Positions 1 to 9,502 of a stretch of 64,000 nucleotides of DNA are shown one piece after another; positions within the stretch are counted from its first letter, which is position 1, and each line of letters starts with the position of its first letter. Source of the DNA: Flavobacterium sp. (GTDB lineage: Bacteria > Bacteroidota > Bacteroidia > Flavobacteriales > Flavobacteriaceae); the NCBI GenBank assembly GCA_017984035.1, contig JAGOAF010000002.1:1-64000 (forward strand). The letters are read 5' to 3'. The translations under genes and the position numbers were made by a program. Under the pieces are notes generated by a model, which saw nothing but the letters and a program-made list of their open reading frames with translations, did not search any database and was not told the DNA's origin.

Positions 1-2179
1 AACGGGTAAACGCTAAACCAGCATTGAACCATTTTTTATCATAATTAAGATTTAAACCAAATTTATTGGCTGGAGCCGAAGCTAATAAGAACGCTTTTTC
101 TCTTTCTCCAAAGAAAGTTTCTTTGTCCAAAGTTCCATTTTTCACATCACCAATTTTCATGTGGTTGATGTTTCCAACTAAGGTAGCAGCAAAATTACTG
201 TCTCCAAATTTCTTTTTCCAAGCCAATACTACATCTACACCAGCAGTTTTAGTATCTACTCCATTCGTAAAGAATTGTGCAGCAGAAACACCAAGGTTCA
301 ATGCTGAAGCATCAAAGTATCCAGTTAAAACGATACGATCTTTTACATTAATAAAATAACCGTCCACTGTAGCTGTGAAAGCTCCAAAACTTGCAGTTAC
401 ACCTAAAGATCCGTTTACTGCTTTCTCTTCGTTTAATTTATTGATTCCAAAAGCTTGGGTTACTGGGCTATCATTTGAAGATAAAATAACCTCAGTGGCT
501 CCACCTGAACTAAAATTAGTAAAACGTAAGTTGTAATATACTTGAGCCAATGAAGGTGCTCTAAATCCGGTACTTAAAGATCCTCTGAAATTGATGTTGT
601 CAGTCGCTTTCAAACGGGCTGCCAATTTACCATTAAGTGTACTTCCAAAATCGCTGTAGTTTTCAAAACGAACTGCGGTACTCACTAACAATTTATCAGT
701 TACATCAAATTCGGCATCCGTATATAAAGATACGTTGTTACGGTTTTTCTTAACTTCATTTGCAGGACTATACCCTGGAAATCCTTGAGACCCCCCTGGA
801 CGCAATTCGCCAGAAATAGGATCAGTAGGAGCAGTTTGGGTTGCAGGATTTGTAATTGGTCTTCCAGCAGTATCGTAAGTAGCATAAGAACCTTCTTCTC
901 CAGCAAAAATGCTAAATTGTTCTGTTCTAAATTCAGCTCCAAATGCTAAGTTCATTCCGTTTAAAACTGAATCATAGTTTTTAGAAAAATCTAAGTTGGT
1001 AGTGTTTTGACTTAGACTGTGTCCACCGGCATTAAATTCTGTTGGTGAATTTCCAACTAAAGAAGCGTTAATAGTTCCTTTAATATAATAATGGAAAAGG
1101 TTTTTTCCGAACGTATTACTTAAATCCATTTTCCATCCAGAGGCATATTTAGTTCTGATACCAGCTGCGATAGAATTATCTACAATCTCTGAAGTAATTC
1201 TTGGGGTGTATCCTCCAGGATAAATAGATTCAACTACTCTTTCTCCACCATTTCTTGTAAAGGCATACGCGTCAGTATCTCTAAAGTTTCTTCCGCCAAA
1301 AGCATAGAATTCCGATTTGTCAGAAATTGGTACTACTAAGTTCCCAAAAAGGTTCAATCCTTGAATAGCCGCTTCACCAAAACCTTTTCTAAAATCAAAT
1401 CCTGGACGCAATGTCTTTTCTTTGTTTAAGTATTCAGCAGTAAAGTTAGCAATCCCACCTTTTTTACCTACTGCTACACCATAGTTAGCAGCAATTTTAA
1501 TGGATTGTCCGTCAAAATTTCTTTTTTGACCTAGTGTATTTCCAAAACTATTTTCGTTTAAGAAATTGTTTTTGATATTGGCAGTTCCTGGATCAAACTC
1601 ACCTTGAGCATTTGTATTGTAAGCTCCGTAAGTTACCGCACCAGTTACTTGATCAATATTGTCATTTAATACAATATTAATTACCCCAGCAATAGCATCT
1701 GAACCATATTGCGCAGCAGCACCGTCTCTTAAGATTTCAATTCTTTTGATTGCTGATGCAGGAATAGCGTTCAAATCGGTTCCAGTATTTCCACGACCTT
1801 TTGTTCCAAATAAATTGATTAAAGACGATTGGTGTCTTCTTTTACCATTAATTAAAACTAAAGTTTGGTCAGGTCCCATACCTCTTAAAGAAGCGGGATC
1901 TACGTGATCGGCTCCGTCAGAACCAGATTGTTTGTTGGCATTAAATGAAGGAGCAACGTATTGTAATAATTCGTTGATTTCTAATTTACCACTTTGAGTG
2001 GTCACATCTTTAACGTTGATTACGTCAATAGGCACAGCAGAATTCACTACTGTTCTTTTTGTATTTCTTGAACCTACAATTTGAACTTCTTTTAATTCTT
2101 GTGCTTCCGAAGTTGTTTTTTCTTGAGCAAAAAGGCAAGTCAAATTGAATAACAATAAAAGTAAACTGTACTTTTTCAT
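1..2179 (-). CDS. TonB-dependent outer-membrane receptor (3' part outside window)
   Basis: This outer-membrane active transporter is cut by the left edge, so 726 codons of its N-terminal and central part are visible. The ATG at 2179 opens a signal peptide beginning MKKYSLLLLLFN and probably cleaved after CLFAQ. A plug domain follows directly, with 'LRGMGPDQTLVLING' and 'ILRDGAAAQYGSDA' near residues 90-145. The rest looks like alternating beta-barrel strands. There is no N-terminal carboxypeptidase-like domain, unlike the receptor at 50115-52511. No SusD-like lipoprotein is visible, although one could lie beyond the edge. The substrate cannot be read from the sequence. The reading frame is open throughout. 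Confidence 0.9.
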   Translation of the reverse strand, partial: MKKYSLLLLLFNLTCLFAQEKTTSEAQELKEVQIVGSRNTKRTVVNSAVPIDVINVKDVTTQSGKLEINELLQYVAPSFNANKQSGSDGADHVDPASLRGMGPDQTLVLINGKRRHQSSLINLFGTKGRGNTGTDLNAIPASAIKRIEILRDGAAAQYGSDAIAGVINIVLNDNIDQVTGAVTYGAYNTNAQGEFDPGTANIKNNFLNENSFGNTLGQKRNFDGQSIKIAANYGVAVGKKGGIANFTAEYLNKEKTLRPGFDFRKGFGEAAIQGLNLFGNLVVPISDKSEFYAFGGRNFRDTDAYAFTRNGGERVVESIYPGGYTPRITSEIVDNSIAAGIRTKYASGWKMDLSNTFGKNLFHYYIKGTINASLVGNSPTEFNAGGHSLSQNTTNLDFSKNYDSVLNGMNLAFGAEFRTEQFSIFAGEEGSYATYDTAGRPITNPATQTAPTDPISGELRPGGSQGFPGYSPANEVKKNRNNVSLYTDAEFDVTDKLLVSTAVRFENYSDFGSTLNGKLAARLKATDNINFRGSLSTGFRAPSLAQVYYNLRFTNFSSGGATEVILSSNDSPVTQAFGINKLNEEKAVNGSLGVTASFGAFTATVDGYFINVKDRIVLTGYFDASALNLGVSAAQFFTNGVDTKTAGVDVVLAWKKKFGDSNFAATLVGNINHMKIGDVKNGTLDKETFFGEREKAFLLASAPANKFGLNLNYDKKWFNAGLAFTR

Positions 2180-2329
2180 AAATAAATTTGGTTTGGTTTT
2201 TATTTGGTTTAAATCGGGTGCAATGTACTAATTATTTAAGAATTAATTAACGTTTATCGAATATGTATGCGAATTTTACAAAGAATGCAAGAATTCAACG
2301 TTTTTGTTTAACGAACCTTTTTTTAATTC

Positions 2330-2337
2330 TATATTTG
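2330..2337 (+). promoter_or_regulatory. Predicted -7 element of ychF
   Basis: TATATTTG lies 65 bases before the chosen ychF ATG at 2403. A TTG at 2304-2306 is 23 bases upstream and could be the -33 element. This promoter position supports 2403 as the start, because an ORF extension to 2304 would place the start codon upstream of the promoter. Confidence 0.6.
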
Positions 2338-2402
2338 CACACTTTATTAAAGGAATTGCAAATTTTGGTGGTGATTGGCCACTATTCGAAAATAAAATTA
2401 TC

Positions 2403-3497
2403 ATGAAAGCAGGAATTGTAGGATTACCAAATGTAGGGAAATCAACGTTGTTTAATTGTTTGTCTAACGCCAAAGCACAAAGTGCAAATTTTCCATTTTG
2501 TACTATTGAGCCCAATATTGGGGTGGTCAATGTGCCCGATTCAAGAATGGCCAAGCTAGAAGAATTAGTTAAACCAGAACGTGTGCAAATGGCAACGGTG
2601 GATATTGTTGATATTGCCGGATTGGTAAAAGGTGCAAGTAAAGGAGAAGGTTTAGGAAATCAATTCTTAGGAAATATTAGAGAATGTAACGCGATTATTC
2701 ACGTATTGCGTTGTTTTGATAATGACAATATTGTGCACGTTGATGGGAATGTAAACCCAATTCGTGACAAAGAAACGATTGATATCGAATTGCAGTTGAA
2801 AGATTTAGAAACGGTTGAAAAACGTTTGGAAAAAGTAAATCGTGCTGCTAAAACTGGAAATAAAGAAGCGCAAGCTGAAAAAGCATTATTAGATAAAATC
2901 CGTGAGGCTTTATTGCAAGCAAAATCAGCAAGAACGGTTGTTCCAGCTAATCAGGATGAGGAAGAATTAATGGAAAGTTTCCAATTGATTACCAATAAAC
3001 CCGTATTGTATGTGTGTAATGTAGATGAAAATTCGGCAGTAAACGGAAATAAATATGTAGATCAAGTTCGCGAATTAGTAAAAGACGAAGACGCCGAAGT
3101 AATTATTCTTTCTGTAGGTGCTGAAGCGGATATTAATGAATTGGAAAGCTACGAAGAACGTCAAGTCTTCTTGGAAGATATGGGATTGACAGAGCCAGGT
3201 GCTTCTGTTTTGATTCGCGCAGCCTACAAATTATTAAAACAACAAACCTATTTCACTGCAGGTGTAAAAGAAGTTCGTGCTTGGACGATTAACATTGGAG
3301 CTACTGCGCCACAGGCTGCGGGAGTTATTCATACTGATTTTGAAAAAGGATTTATTCGTGCTGAGGTGATTTCATATGAAGATTTCATTCACTATGGCTC
3401 TGAAGCAAAATGTAAGGAAGCCGGTAAATTCAAGGTAGAAGGAAAAGAATACGTTGTAAAAGACGGCGATGTAATGCACTTTAGATTTAATGTCTAA
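2403..3497 (+). CDS. ychF: Ribosome-binding ATPase YchF (Obg family)
   Basis: YchF is a universally conserved P-loop protein of the Obg family. It prefers ATP over GTP and binds the 70S ribosome. The protein has 364 residues, the usual length for the family (E. coli 363). The P-loop GLPNVGKS is at residues 7-14. The base-specificity motif is NVDE near residue 206, instead of the TKxD/NKxD of true GTPases. The C-terminal TGS-like domain ends 'DGDVMHFRFNV', the standard family ending. An in-frame extension to 2304 exists but lies upstream of the promoter, and homologues start at MKAGIVGLPN. The gene stands alone, followed by its own terminator. Confidence 0.97.
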   Translation: MKAGIVGLPNVGKSTLFNCLSNAKAQSANFPFCTIEPNIGVVNVPDSRMAKLEELVKPERVQMATVDIVDIAGLVKGASKGEGLGNQFLGNIRECNAIIHVLRCFDNDNIVHVDGNVNPIRDKETIDIELQLKDLETVEKRLEKVNRAAKTGNKEAQAEKALLDKIREALLQAKSARTVVPANQDEEELMESFQLITNKPVLYVCNVDENSAVNGNKYVDQVRELVKDEDAEVIILSVGAEADINELESYEERQVFLEDMGLTEPGASVLIRAAYKLLKQQTYFTAGVKEVRAWTINIGATAPQAAGVIHTDFEKGFIRAEVISYEDFIHYGSEAKCKEAGKFKVEGKEYVVKDGDVMHFRFNV

Positions 3498-3515
3498 ATC
3501 ATTGTATATTGAAAT

Positions 3516-3548
3516 AAAAAAACCGCTAAATAATTTAGCGGTTTTTTT
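3516..3548 (+). terminator. Intrinsic terminator after ychF
   Basis: A 10-bp inverted repeat (ACCGCTAAA / TTTAGCGGT) with a 3-base loop is flanked by an A-run on the left and a T-run on the right, so it could work in both directions. Confidence 0.85.
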
Positions 3549-3683
3549 ATAGCTTCATTTCGTCAATCGTACCTCGTAAATCGCACTTAGTATTGTCAAT
3601 ATCATTCTTAATAACTTTGACTTGAGGCTCTTTTACATTTTATCAAATTAGCTTACATTAGCACCAAATCGATACTTTTTAAA

Positions 3684-5537
3684 ATGTCCGAACAAAATCA
3701 ATATAACGAAGATAATATTCGTTCGCTCGACTGGAAGGAACACATCCGTATGCGTCCCGGAATGTACATTGGGAAACTGGGTGACGGTTCTTCGCCAGAC
3801 GATGGTATTTATATCTTACTTAAAGAAGTCCTTGACAACTGCATCGATGAGTTTGTTATGGGTGCCGGAAAAACCATTGAGGTGACGATCAAAGACAAAA
3901 TGGTCACCGTTCGCGATTACGGTCGTGGAATACCATTAGGTAAAGTGGTAGATGTCGTTTCCAAAATGAATACAGGAGGGAAGTACGATTCCAAAGCCTT
4001 TAAGAAATCGGTTGGTTTGAATGGAGTGGGTACCAAAGCGGTGAACGCTTTATCAAATTATTTCCGAGTGGAATCGGTTCGTGACAACCAACAAAAAGCG
4101 GCGGAGTTCTCTGCAGGTAATTTGGTTTTGGAAGAAGAAGTACAAGAATCTACCAAACGTAAAGGAACGAAAGTGGCCTTTATTGCCGACGAGCAGATTT
4201 TTAAAAACTACAAATACCGTAACGAGTATGTGGTAAAAATGTTGAAAAACTATTGTTACCTCAACACGGGTTTAACCATTTACTACAACGGCGAAAAATA
4301 CTATTCGGATAACGGATTGAAAGATTTGTTAGAAGAAACCATTACCGAAGAAGATTCAGTGTATCCTATTATTCATTTGATTGGAGAAGACATTGAAATT
4401 GCCTTAACACACAGTAAATCGCAATATTCGGAAGAATACCACTCCTTTGTCAACGGACAAAACACCACTCAAGGAGGAACTCATTTGAATGCCTTTAGAG
4501 AAGCGGTGGTGAAAACCATTAGAGATTATTACAACAAAGGTTTTGAAGCATCGGATATACGGAAATCAATTGTTTCGGCAGTGTCAATCAAAGTTGAAGA
4601 GCCTGTTTTTGAAAGCCAGACTAAAACCAAATTAGGTTCGACAGATATTGGTCCGAATGGTCCAACCGTGCGAACTTTTGTTCACGATTTTATTACGACC
4701 AAATTAGACAACTTCTTACACAAAAATCCAGAAGTTGCCGATTTGTTACTGCGTAAGATATTGCAAGCCGAAAGAGAGCGTAAAGAATTATCAGGCATTC
4801 GAAAATTAGCCAAAGACCGTGCTAAAAAATCGAGTTTACACAATAAAAAATTGCGTGATTGTCGCGTTCATTTACCTGACATTAAAAACCCACGTTATTT
4901 AGAAAGTACCTTGTTCATTACTGAGGGAGATTCGGCTTCCGGTTCCATTACTAAATCGCGTGATGTAAATACACAAGCGGTATTTAGTTTGCGTGGTAAG
5001 CCATTGAACTCCTATGGAATGACCAAGAAAATCGTGTATGAAAACGAAGAATTTAATTTATTGCAAGCCGCTTTGGATATCGAAGAATCCATGGAAGATT
5101 TGCGCTACAACAATATCGTAATCGCTACCGATGCCGATGTCGATGGAATGCACATTCGCTTGTTGTTGATTACGTTTTTCTTGCAATTTTTCCCAGAGTT
5201 AATCAAAGACGGCCATTTGTATATTTTGCAAACGCCATTGTTCCGCGTGCGTAACAAGAAAGAAACCATCTATTGTTATAGCGATGAGGAACGTGTTAAT
5301 GCCATTGAAAAATTAAAACCAAAACCAGAAATTACGCGATTCAAAGGTTTGGGAGAAATTTCGCCAGATGAATTCAAGCACTTTATTGGTGCCGATATTC
5401 GCTTGGATCCTGTAATGCTCGATAAAGCCACTTCAATCGAAACACTATTGGAGTTTTATATGGGTAAAAATACACCGGATCGTCAAACCTTCATCATCAA
5501 TAATTTGAAGGTGGAATTAGACGTTGTGGAGAAATAA
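3684..5537 (+). CDS. parE: DNA topoisomerase IV subunit B
   Basis: This is the ATPase subunit of the type IIA topoisomerase that decatenates sister chromosomes, working with ParC as a heterotetramer. The GHKL ATPase domain shows [11 protein letters not shown] at residues 45-55 (catalytic Glu and Mg-binding Asn), DYGRGIP at 78-84 and [10 protein letters not shown] at 111-120. The Toprim domain shows ITEGDSASG near 412 and the metal-binding DADVDG near 484. At 617 residues it is ParE-sized and lacks the insertion that makes many GyrB proteins longer. parC follows after 26 bases, so the two are co-transcribed. Bacteroidetes copies are sometimes named gyrB-like. Tandem pairing with the long ParC supports topoisomerase IV. 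Confidence 0.93.
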   Translation: MSEQNQYNEDNIRSLDWKEHIRMRPGMYIGKLGDGSSPDDGIYILLKEVLDNCIDEFVMGAGKTIEVTIKDKMVTVRDYGRGIPLGKVVDVVSKMNTGGKYDSKAFKKSVGLNGVGTKAVNALSNYFRVESVRDNQQKAAEFSAGNLVLEEEVQESTKRKGTKVAFIADEQIFKNYKYRNEYVVKMLKNYCYLNTGLTIYYNGEKYYSDNGLKDLLEETITEEDSVYPIIHLIGEDIEIALTHSKSQYSEEYHSFVNGQNTTQGGTHLNAFREAVVKTIRDYYNKGFEASDIRKSIVSAVSIKVEEPVFESQTKTKLGSTDIGPNGPTVRTFVHDFITTKLDNFLHKNPEVADLLLRKILQAERERKELSGIRKLAKDRAKKSSLHNKKLRDCRVHLPDIKNPRYLESTLFITEGDSASGSITKSRDVNTQAVFSLRGKPLNSYGMTKKIVYENEEFNLLQAALDIEESMEDLRYNNIVIATDADVDGMHIRLLLITFFLQFFPELIKDGHLYILQTPLFRVRNKKETIYCYSDEERVNAIEKLKPKPEITRFKGLGEISPDEFKHFIGADIRLDPVMLDKATSIETLLEFYMGKNTPDRQTFIINNLKVELDVVEK

Positions 5538-5563
5538 TTTAGATACTGAATAATTCAGCATAA

Positions 5564-8281
5564 ATGAAAGACGAAGAAGAAGATAACATCATACCAAACG
5601 AAGACGAGAACAACGAATCTTTGGAGGTAACACCTAACGATAACGAGGAAGGTTTTGACGACATCGTTGCTTTTGGTGGGAATCATTTTTATGAAAATAA
5701 TGAAAACCCCGAAGACACGATTACCAAAGTAACCGGAATGTACAAAGACTGGTTTTTGGACTATGCTTCGTATGTGATTTTGGAGCGTGCCGTTCCAGCT
5801 ATTGAAGACGGATTTAAACCGGTGCAACGTCGTATCATGCATTCCATGAAAGAGTTGGATGATGGACGTTACAATAAAGTGGCCAATATTGTTGGGCATA
5901 CCATGCAGTACCATCCACACGGTGATGCGAGTATTGGAGATGCCATGGTGCAAATTGGTCAAAAGGATTTGATTATCGATATGCAAGGAAACTGGGGAAA
6001 CATTCTCACTGGAGATAGTGCTGCCGCTTCCCGTTATATTGAAGCTCGTATCAGTAAGTTAGGACACGATATTTTGTATTCTCCTAAAATTACCCAATGG
6101 GGAATGTCTTACGATGGACGTAGAGCAGAGCCTATCAATCTTCCTGTGAAATTTCCGTTGTTACTTGCACAAGGTGCAGAGGGAATCGCGGTAGGTCTTT
6201 CGACCAAAATTTTACCTCATAATTTCAATGAATTAATTGATTGCTCGATCAAAGTATTGAAAGGCAAATCATTTACCTTATATCCTGATTTTCCAACAGC
6301 AGGTATTGCTGATGTTTCGAATTACAATGATGGTTTGCGTGGCGGACGTGTTCGTGTTCGTGCCAAAATTGCTCAATTGGACAAACAAACCTTGGTGATT
6401 ACTCAAATTCCGTTTTCAACGAATACTTCTACCTTAATTGATAGTATTTTGAAAGCCAATGAAAAAGGGAAAATCAAAATCAAGAAAATTGAAGACAATA
6501 CGGCTGCTGAAGTTGAAATCTTGATTCACCTTCCGCCAGGAGTTTCGCCAGATAAAATGATAGATGCCTTGTATGCGTTTACTGCTTGCGAATCTTCTGT
6601 AGCACCTTTGGGTTGTGTGATTGAAGATAACAAACCGTTGTTTATTGGTGTTTCCGATATGTTGAAAATCTCTACGCATCGCACGGTAGATTTGTTGAAA
6701 CGAGAATTAGAAATCCAATTGGACGAATTGGAAAACAAATGGCATTTCTCTACTTTGGAGAAAATCTTCATTCGCGAAGAAATGTATATTGATTTCAAAT
6801 TGTACGGAGATAGAGAATCATTGTACCAATACATGTATGATCGATTTGAGCCTTTCAAGAAATCATTTGTACGCGAAACTAACGATGATGATTTGCAAAA
6901 ATTAACGCAAATTCCAATGATTCGTATTACGCGTTTTGACTCGGATAAAGCGGATGATGCGATTGCGAAGTTGGAAGCCGAAATGGAAGAAGTAAAACAC
7001 CATTTGGATAACATCATTGATTTTACCATTGACTTTTTTCAAAAACTAAAAGACAAATACGGTAAAGGTCGAGAACGCCAAACCGAGTTGCGTAGTTTTG
7101 ACACGATTGAAGCTACTAAAGTGGTTTTGCGTAACACCAAATTATATGTCAATAGAGAAGAAGGTTTCATAGGAACTGGACTTAAAAAAGACGAATACGT
7201 TGCCGATTGCTCGGATATTGATGATGTGATTGTTTTCCTTCGCGATGGAAAAATGATGATCACTAAAGTCGATGAGAAGAAATTCATTGGCAAAGACATT
7301 ATTCATATTGCGGTTTTTGACAAAAATGACAAACGCACCATTTACAACATGATGTATCGTGATGGTAAAAACGGTTCTACCTTTATCAAACGATTCAATG
7401 TTTCAGGAGTGACTCGTGATAAATTCTATGATTTAACACAAGAAAATGCAGGTTCAATGGTCTTGTATTTTTCAGCCAATCCAAATGGGGAAGCTGAAGT
7501 TGTGACCATTTTATTGCGCCAGGTAGGTAGCGTTAAGAAGTTAAAATGGGATGTAGATTTCTCTGATATTGCAATTAAAGGAAGAGCATCTAGAGGAAAT
7601 ACAGTTTCGAAATACCCAATCAAAAAAATTGAGTTGAAAGAGAAAGGAATTTCAACTTTGCGCCCTAGAAAGGTGTGGTTTGACGATACGGTACAACGAT
7701 TGAATGTAGATGGTCGTGGCGAATTATTAGGCGAATTCAAACCGAATGATCGTTTGTTAATTATCAATCAGTCCGGAAAGTTGAAAACGATTATTCCTGA
7801 ATTAACTACGCATTTTGACGAGGATATGATAGTGTTGGAAAAATGGAATCCAAAAAAACCAATTTCTACCATTTATTATGACGGAGAAAAAGAACGCTAT
7901 TTTGTAAAACGTTTCTTGGTGGAAAATGAGAATAAAGAAGAACTCTTTATAACAGAACACGAGAAATCGCAATTAGAAATTGTTTCGACTGATTGGCGCC
8001 CAATGGCAGAAATTGTCTATACGAAAGTAAAAGGTGTCCAAAAAGACAATCAAACGATCGACATGGAGCAATTTATAGCTGTAAAAGGGATTAAAGCGAT
8101 TGGCAATCAGTTGACAACTGATAAGCTAAAACAAGTTAATTTACTAGAATCATTGCCTTTTGAAGAACCGGAAGAAGAAGTAGAAGTAGAAGAACCTACA
8201 ACTAACGCTGAAGAAAGTGAGTTGGATGATATTCCAACTGACACGGATGATGACGGTCAAATTACTTTAAGTTTAGAATAA
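5564..8281 (+). CDS. parC: DNA topoisomerase IV subunit A
   Basis: This is the DNA-cleaving and religating subunit of topoisomerase IV. The active-site tyrosine is Tyr158 in AAASRYIEAR. The quinolone-determining region reads HPHGDASIGDAM (117-128), so the position of E. coli ParC Ser80 / GyrA Ser83 is Ala122, and the Glu84/Asp87 position is Asp126. A mobile acidic N-terminal extension of about 50 residues precedes the winged-helix core, and the C-terminus is a low-complexity acidic tail after the beta-pinwheel region. At 905 residues it is longer than E. coli ParC (752). It follows parE after 26 bases and ends at a bidirectional terminator shared with terC. Confidence 0.92.
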   Translation: MKDEEEDNIIPNEDENNESLEVTPNDNEEGFDDIVAFGGNHFYENNENPEDTITKVTGMYKDWFLDYASYVILERAVPAIEDGFKPVQRRIMHSMKELDDGRYNKVANIVGHTMQYHPHGDASIGDAMVQIGQKDLIIDMQGNWGNILTGDSAAASRYIEARISKLGHDILYSPKITQWGMSYDGRRAEPINLPVKFPLLLAQGAEGIAVGLSTKILPHNFNELIDCSIKVLKGKSFTLYPDFPTAGIADVSNYNDGLRGGRVRVRAKIAQLDKQTLVITQIPFSTNTSTLIDSILKANEKGKIKIKKIEDNTAAEVEILIHLPPGVSPDKMIDALYAFTACESSVAPLGCVIEDNKPLFIGVSDMLKISTHRTVDLLKRELEIQLDELENKWHFSTLEKIFIREEMYIDFKLYGDRESLYQYMYDRFEPFKKSFVRETNDDDLQKLTQIPMIRITRFDSDKADDAIAKLEAEMEEVKHHLDNIIDFTIDFFQKLKDKYGKGRERQTELRSFDTIEATKVVLRNTKLYVNREEGFIGTGLKKDEYVADCSDIDDVIVFLRDGKMMITKVDEKKFIGKDIIHIAVFDKNDKRTIYNMMYRDGKNGSTFIKRFNVSGVTRDKFYDLTQENAGSMVLYFSANPNGEAEVVTILLRQVGSVKKLKWDVDFSDIAIKGRASRGNTVSKYPIKKIELKEKGISTLRPRKVWFDDTVQRLNVDGRGELLGEFKPNDRLLIINQSGKLKTIIPELTTHFDEDMIVLEKWNPKKPISTIYYDGEKERYFVKRFLVENENKEELFITEHEKSQLEIVSTDWRPMAEIVYTKVKGVQKDNQTIDMEQFIAVKGIKAIGNQLTTDKLKQVNLLESLPFEEPEEEVEVEEPTTNAEESELDDIPTDTDDDGQITLSLE

Positions 8282-8310
8282 AAAAAAGCTCCTGAAAAGG
8301 AGCTTTTTTT
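8282..8310. terminator. Bidirectional terminator between parC and terC
   Basis: AAAAAAAGCTCC-tgaaaa-GGAGCTTTTTTT is symmetrical, with an A-run and a T-run, and sits between two converging genes. It should end both the parE-parC transcript and the long minus-strand operon. Confidence 0.85.
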
Positions 8311-8325
8311 ATGTTTATATAGAAA

Positions 8326-9093
8326 TTATTTCTTCTTGATTTTCATGTTGATCATTTCTACTACCAACGAAAAGGTGATGGCAAAATACAAATAGCCTTT
8401 TGGTAGTGGTGTTACATGGCTACCAAAAATTAAGGCATTAGATAAATGCGCACTTTCTGTCAATAACATCATTCCGATTAGTATTAAGAACGCCAAACCT
8501 AAAATTTGAATCGATGGATGGTTATTTACAAAATTGCCAACCGGTACTGCAAATTGCATCATAATAAAAACCGAAATAATTACGGCCGTAATCATAATAT
8601 AAATAGCGCCTTCAACGCCATTAGTCATACCAACCGCAGTTAAGATACTATCAAAAGAGAAAACCAAATCAATCATTATGATCTGTAAAATCACATTTTG
8701 AAACGATTTAGTCGCTGCCTCTTTCATTTCTTTTTCTTCATGTCCTTTTTCGTCTACTTTTTCACGTATTTCATTCGTGCTTTTGTAAATTAAGAACAAA
8801 CCACCTAAAAGTAAAATAATACTTTGACCAGTAATTCCTGCAGAGAACCAACTTAAATCGATATGAAACCACGGTTCTTTCATTTGGATTAACAAATTGA
8901 TTCCAAACAAAAGTGCAATACGCATAAACATGGCCAAGAACATACCTAGCTTAGTCGCTTTTTTGCGTTTTTCAGCAGGTAATTTACCAGTGGCAATGGA
9001 AATAAAAATAATATTGTCTATTCCTAATACAATTTCTAAGAACGTTAAGGTTAAAAGCGCAATCCAAGCGTCTGGATTTAAAAATACTTCCAT
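8326..9093 (-). CDS. TerC-family integral membrane protein
   Basis: This is a multi-pass inner-membrane protein of the TerC/Alx family. Characterised members act in tellurite resistance or Mn2+ export, often assisting the metalation of exported proteins. It has 255 residues and about seven hydrophobic segments. The family signatures are 'EIVLGIDNIIF' near the N-terminus and the mirrored 'DLVFSFDSILTA' in the middle, whose acidic residues lie inside membrane helices and probably bind the metal. A charged cytosolic loop (EIREKVDEKGHEEKE) separates the halves. It is the last gene of the minus-strand operon that also encodes a ZIP metal transporter, so divalent-metal homeostasis is the likely theme. 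The substrate is not proven. Confidence 0.9.
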   Translation of the reverse strand: MEVFLNPDAWIALLTLTFLEIVLGIDNIIFISIATGKLPAEKRKKATKLGMFLAMFMRIALLFGINLLIQMKEPWFHIDLSWFSAGITGQSIILLLGGLFLIYKSTNEIREKVDEKGHEEKEMKEAATKSFQNVILQIIMIDLVFSFDSILTAVGMTNGVEGAIYIMITAVIISVFIMMQFAVPVGNFVNNHPSIQILGLAFLILIGMMLLTESAHLSNALIFGSHVTPLPKGYLYFAITFSLVVEMINMKIKKK

Positions 9094-9115
9094 TTTAGTG
9101 ATTTAAGTGTTATGA

Positions 9116-9502
9116 TTATTTAGTGTTGATTTCGCCAATTTTAGTTACAGTTCCTCGCTGTTTACTATCTATCCCCACCATTCCGAATTCAAAAGTATAG
9201 GAATTTTTTGAAGTGGTCAAAATCTTCATGCTAATTGCACTTTTTTCTTGGTTGGTTTTCGGATGTTTCTTTTGGATTACATATTCGCAATCGCTAATCC
9301 AACGTACAGTTGCAGTATCTGTTTTTCCTTCAAATGTTTCCACTTCAATACTGTCATTGCGTTCAAAAAAAGTTATTTTTTTGACACCATCTATTTCATG
9401 TTCAAATTTGAATTTTCCGGTTTTGAAGTCTTTGCAATTGTGTTCGGTGGTATAGCAAGAAGCTAATAATAGCAAACAAAGTAATGCGATTGAGTTTTTC
9501 AT
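9116..9502 (-). CDS. Small predicted lipoprotein
   Basis: This 128-residue protein has a lipoprotein signal peptide with lipobox LASC (MKNSIALLCLLLLASC), so it should be lipid-anchored after export. The mature part is short and rich in beta-type sequence, with no catalytic motif that I recognise. The start codon at 9502 directly follows the stop of the pentapeptide-repeat gene (TAA then ATG), so the genes are translationally linked. From memory, similar short proteins in Flavobacterium are often labelled 'DNA topoisomerase IV'. Nothing in the sequence supports that name; it was probably spread from the neighbouring parC. The function is unknown. Confidence 0.8.
   Translation of the reverse strand: MKNSIALLCLLLLASCYTTEHNCKDFKTGKFKFEHEIDGVKKITFFERNDSIEVETFEGKTDTATVRWISDCEYVIQKKHPKTNQEKSAISMKILTTSKNSYTFEFGMVGIDSKQRGTVTKIGEINTK

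Noticed and set aside
2304..2402. In-frame N-terminal extension of ychF
   Set aside because: It begins upstream of the predicted promoter and is not found in homologues. The start at 2403 gives the family length.
5555..5986. Minus-strand ORF of 143 codons opposite the start of parC
   Set aside because: It lies wholly inside the well-supported parC gene on the other strand, and its translation has the biased, low-complexity look of an antisense frame.
8150..8260. Repetitive GAA/GTA codons at the 3' end of parC as a microsatellite
   Set aside because: They encode an acidic low-complexity tail in frame. This is common in the protein family's variable C-terminus and does not disrupt the gene.
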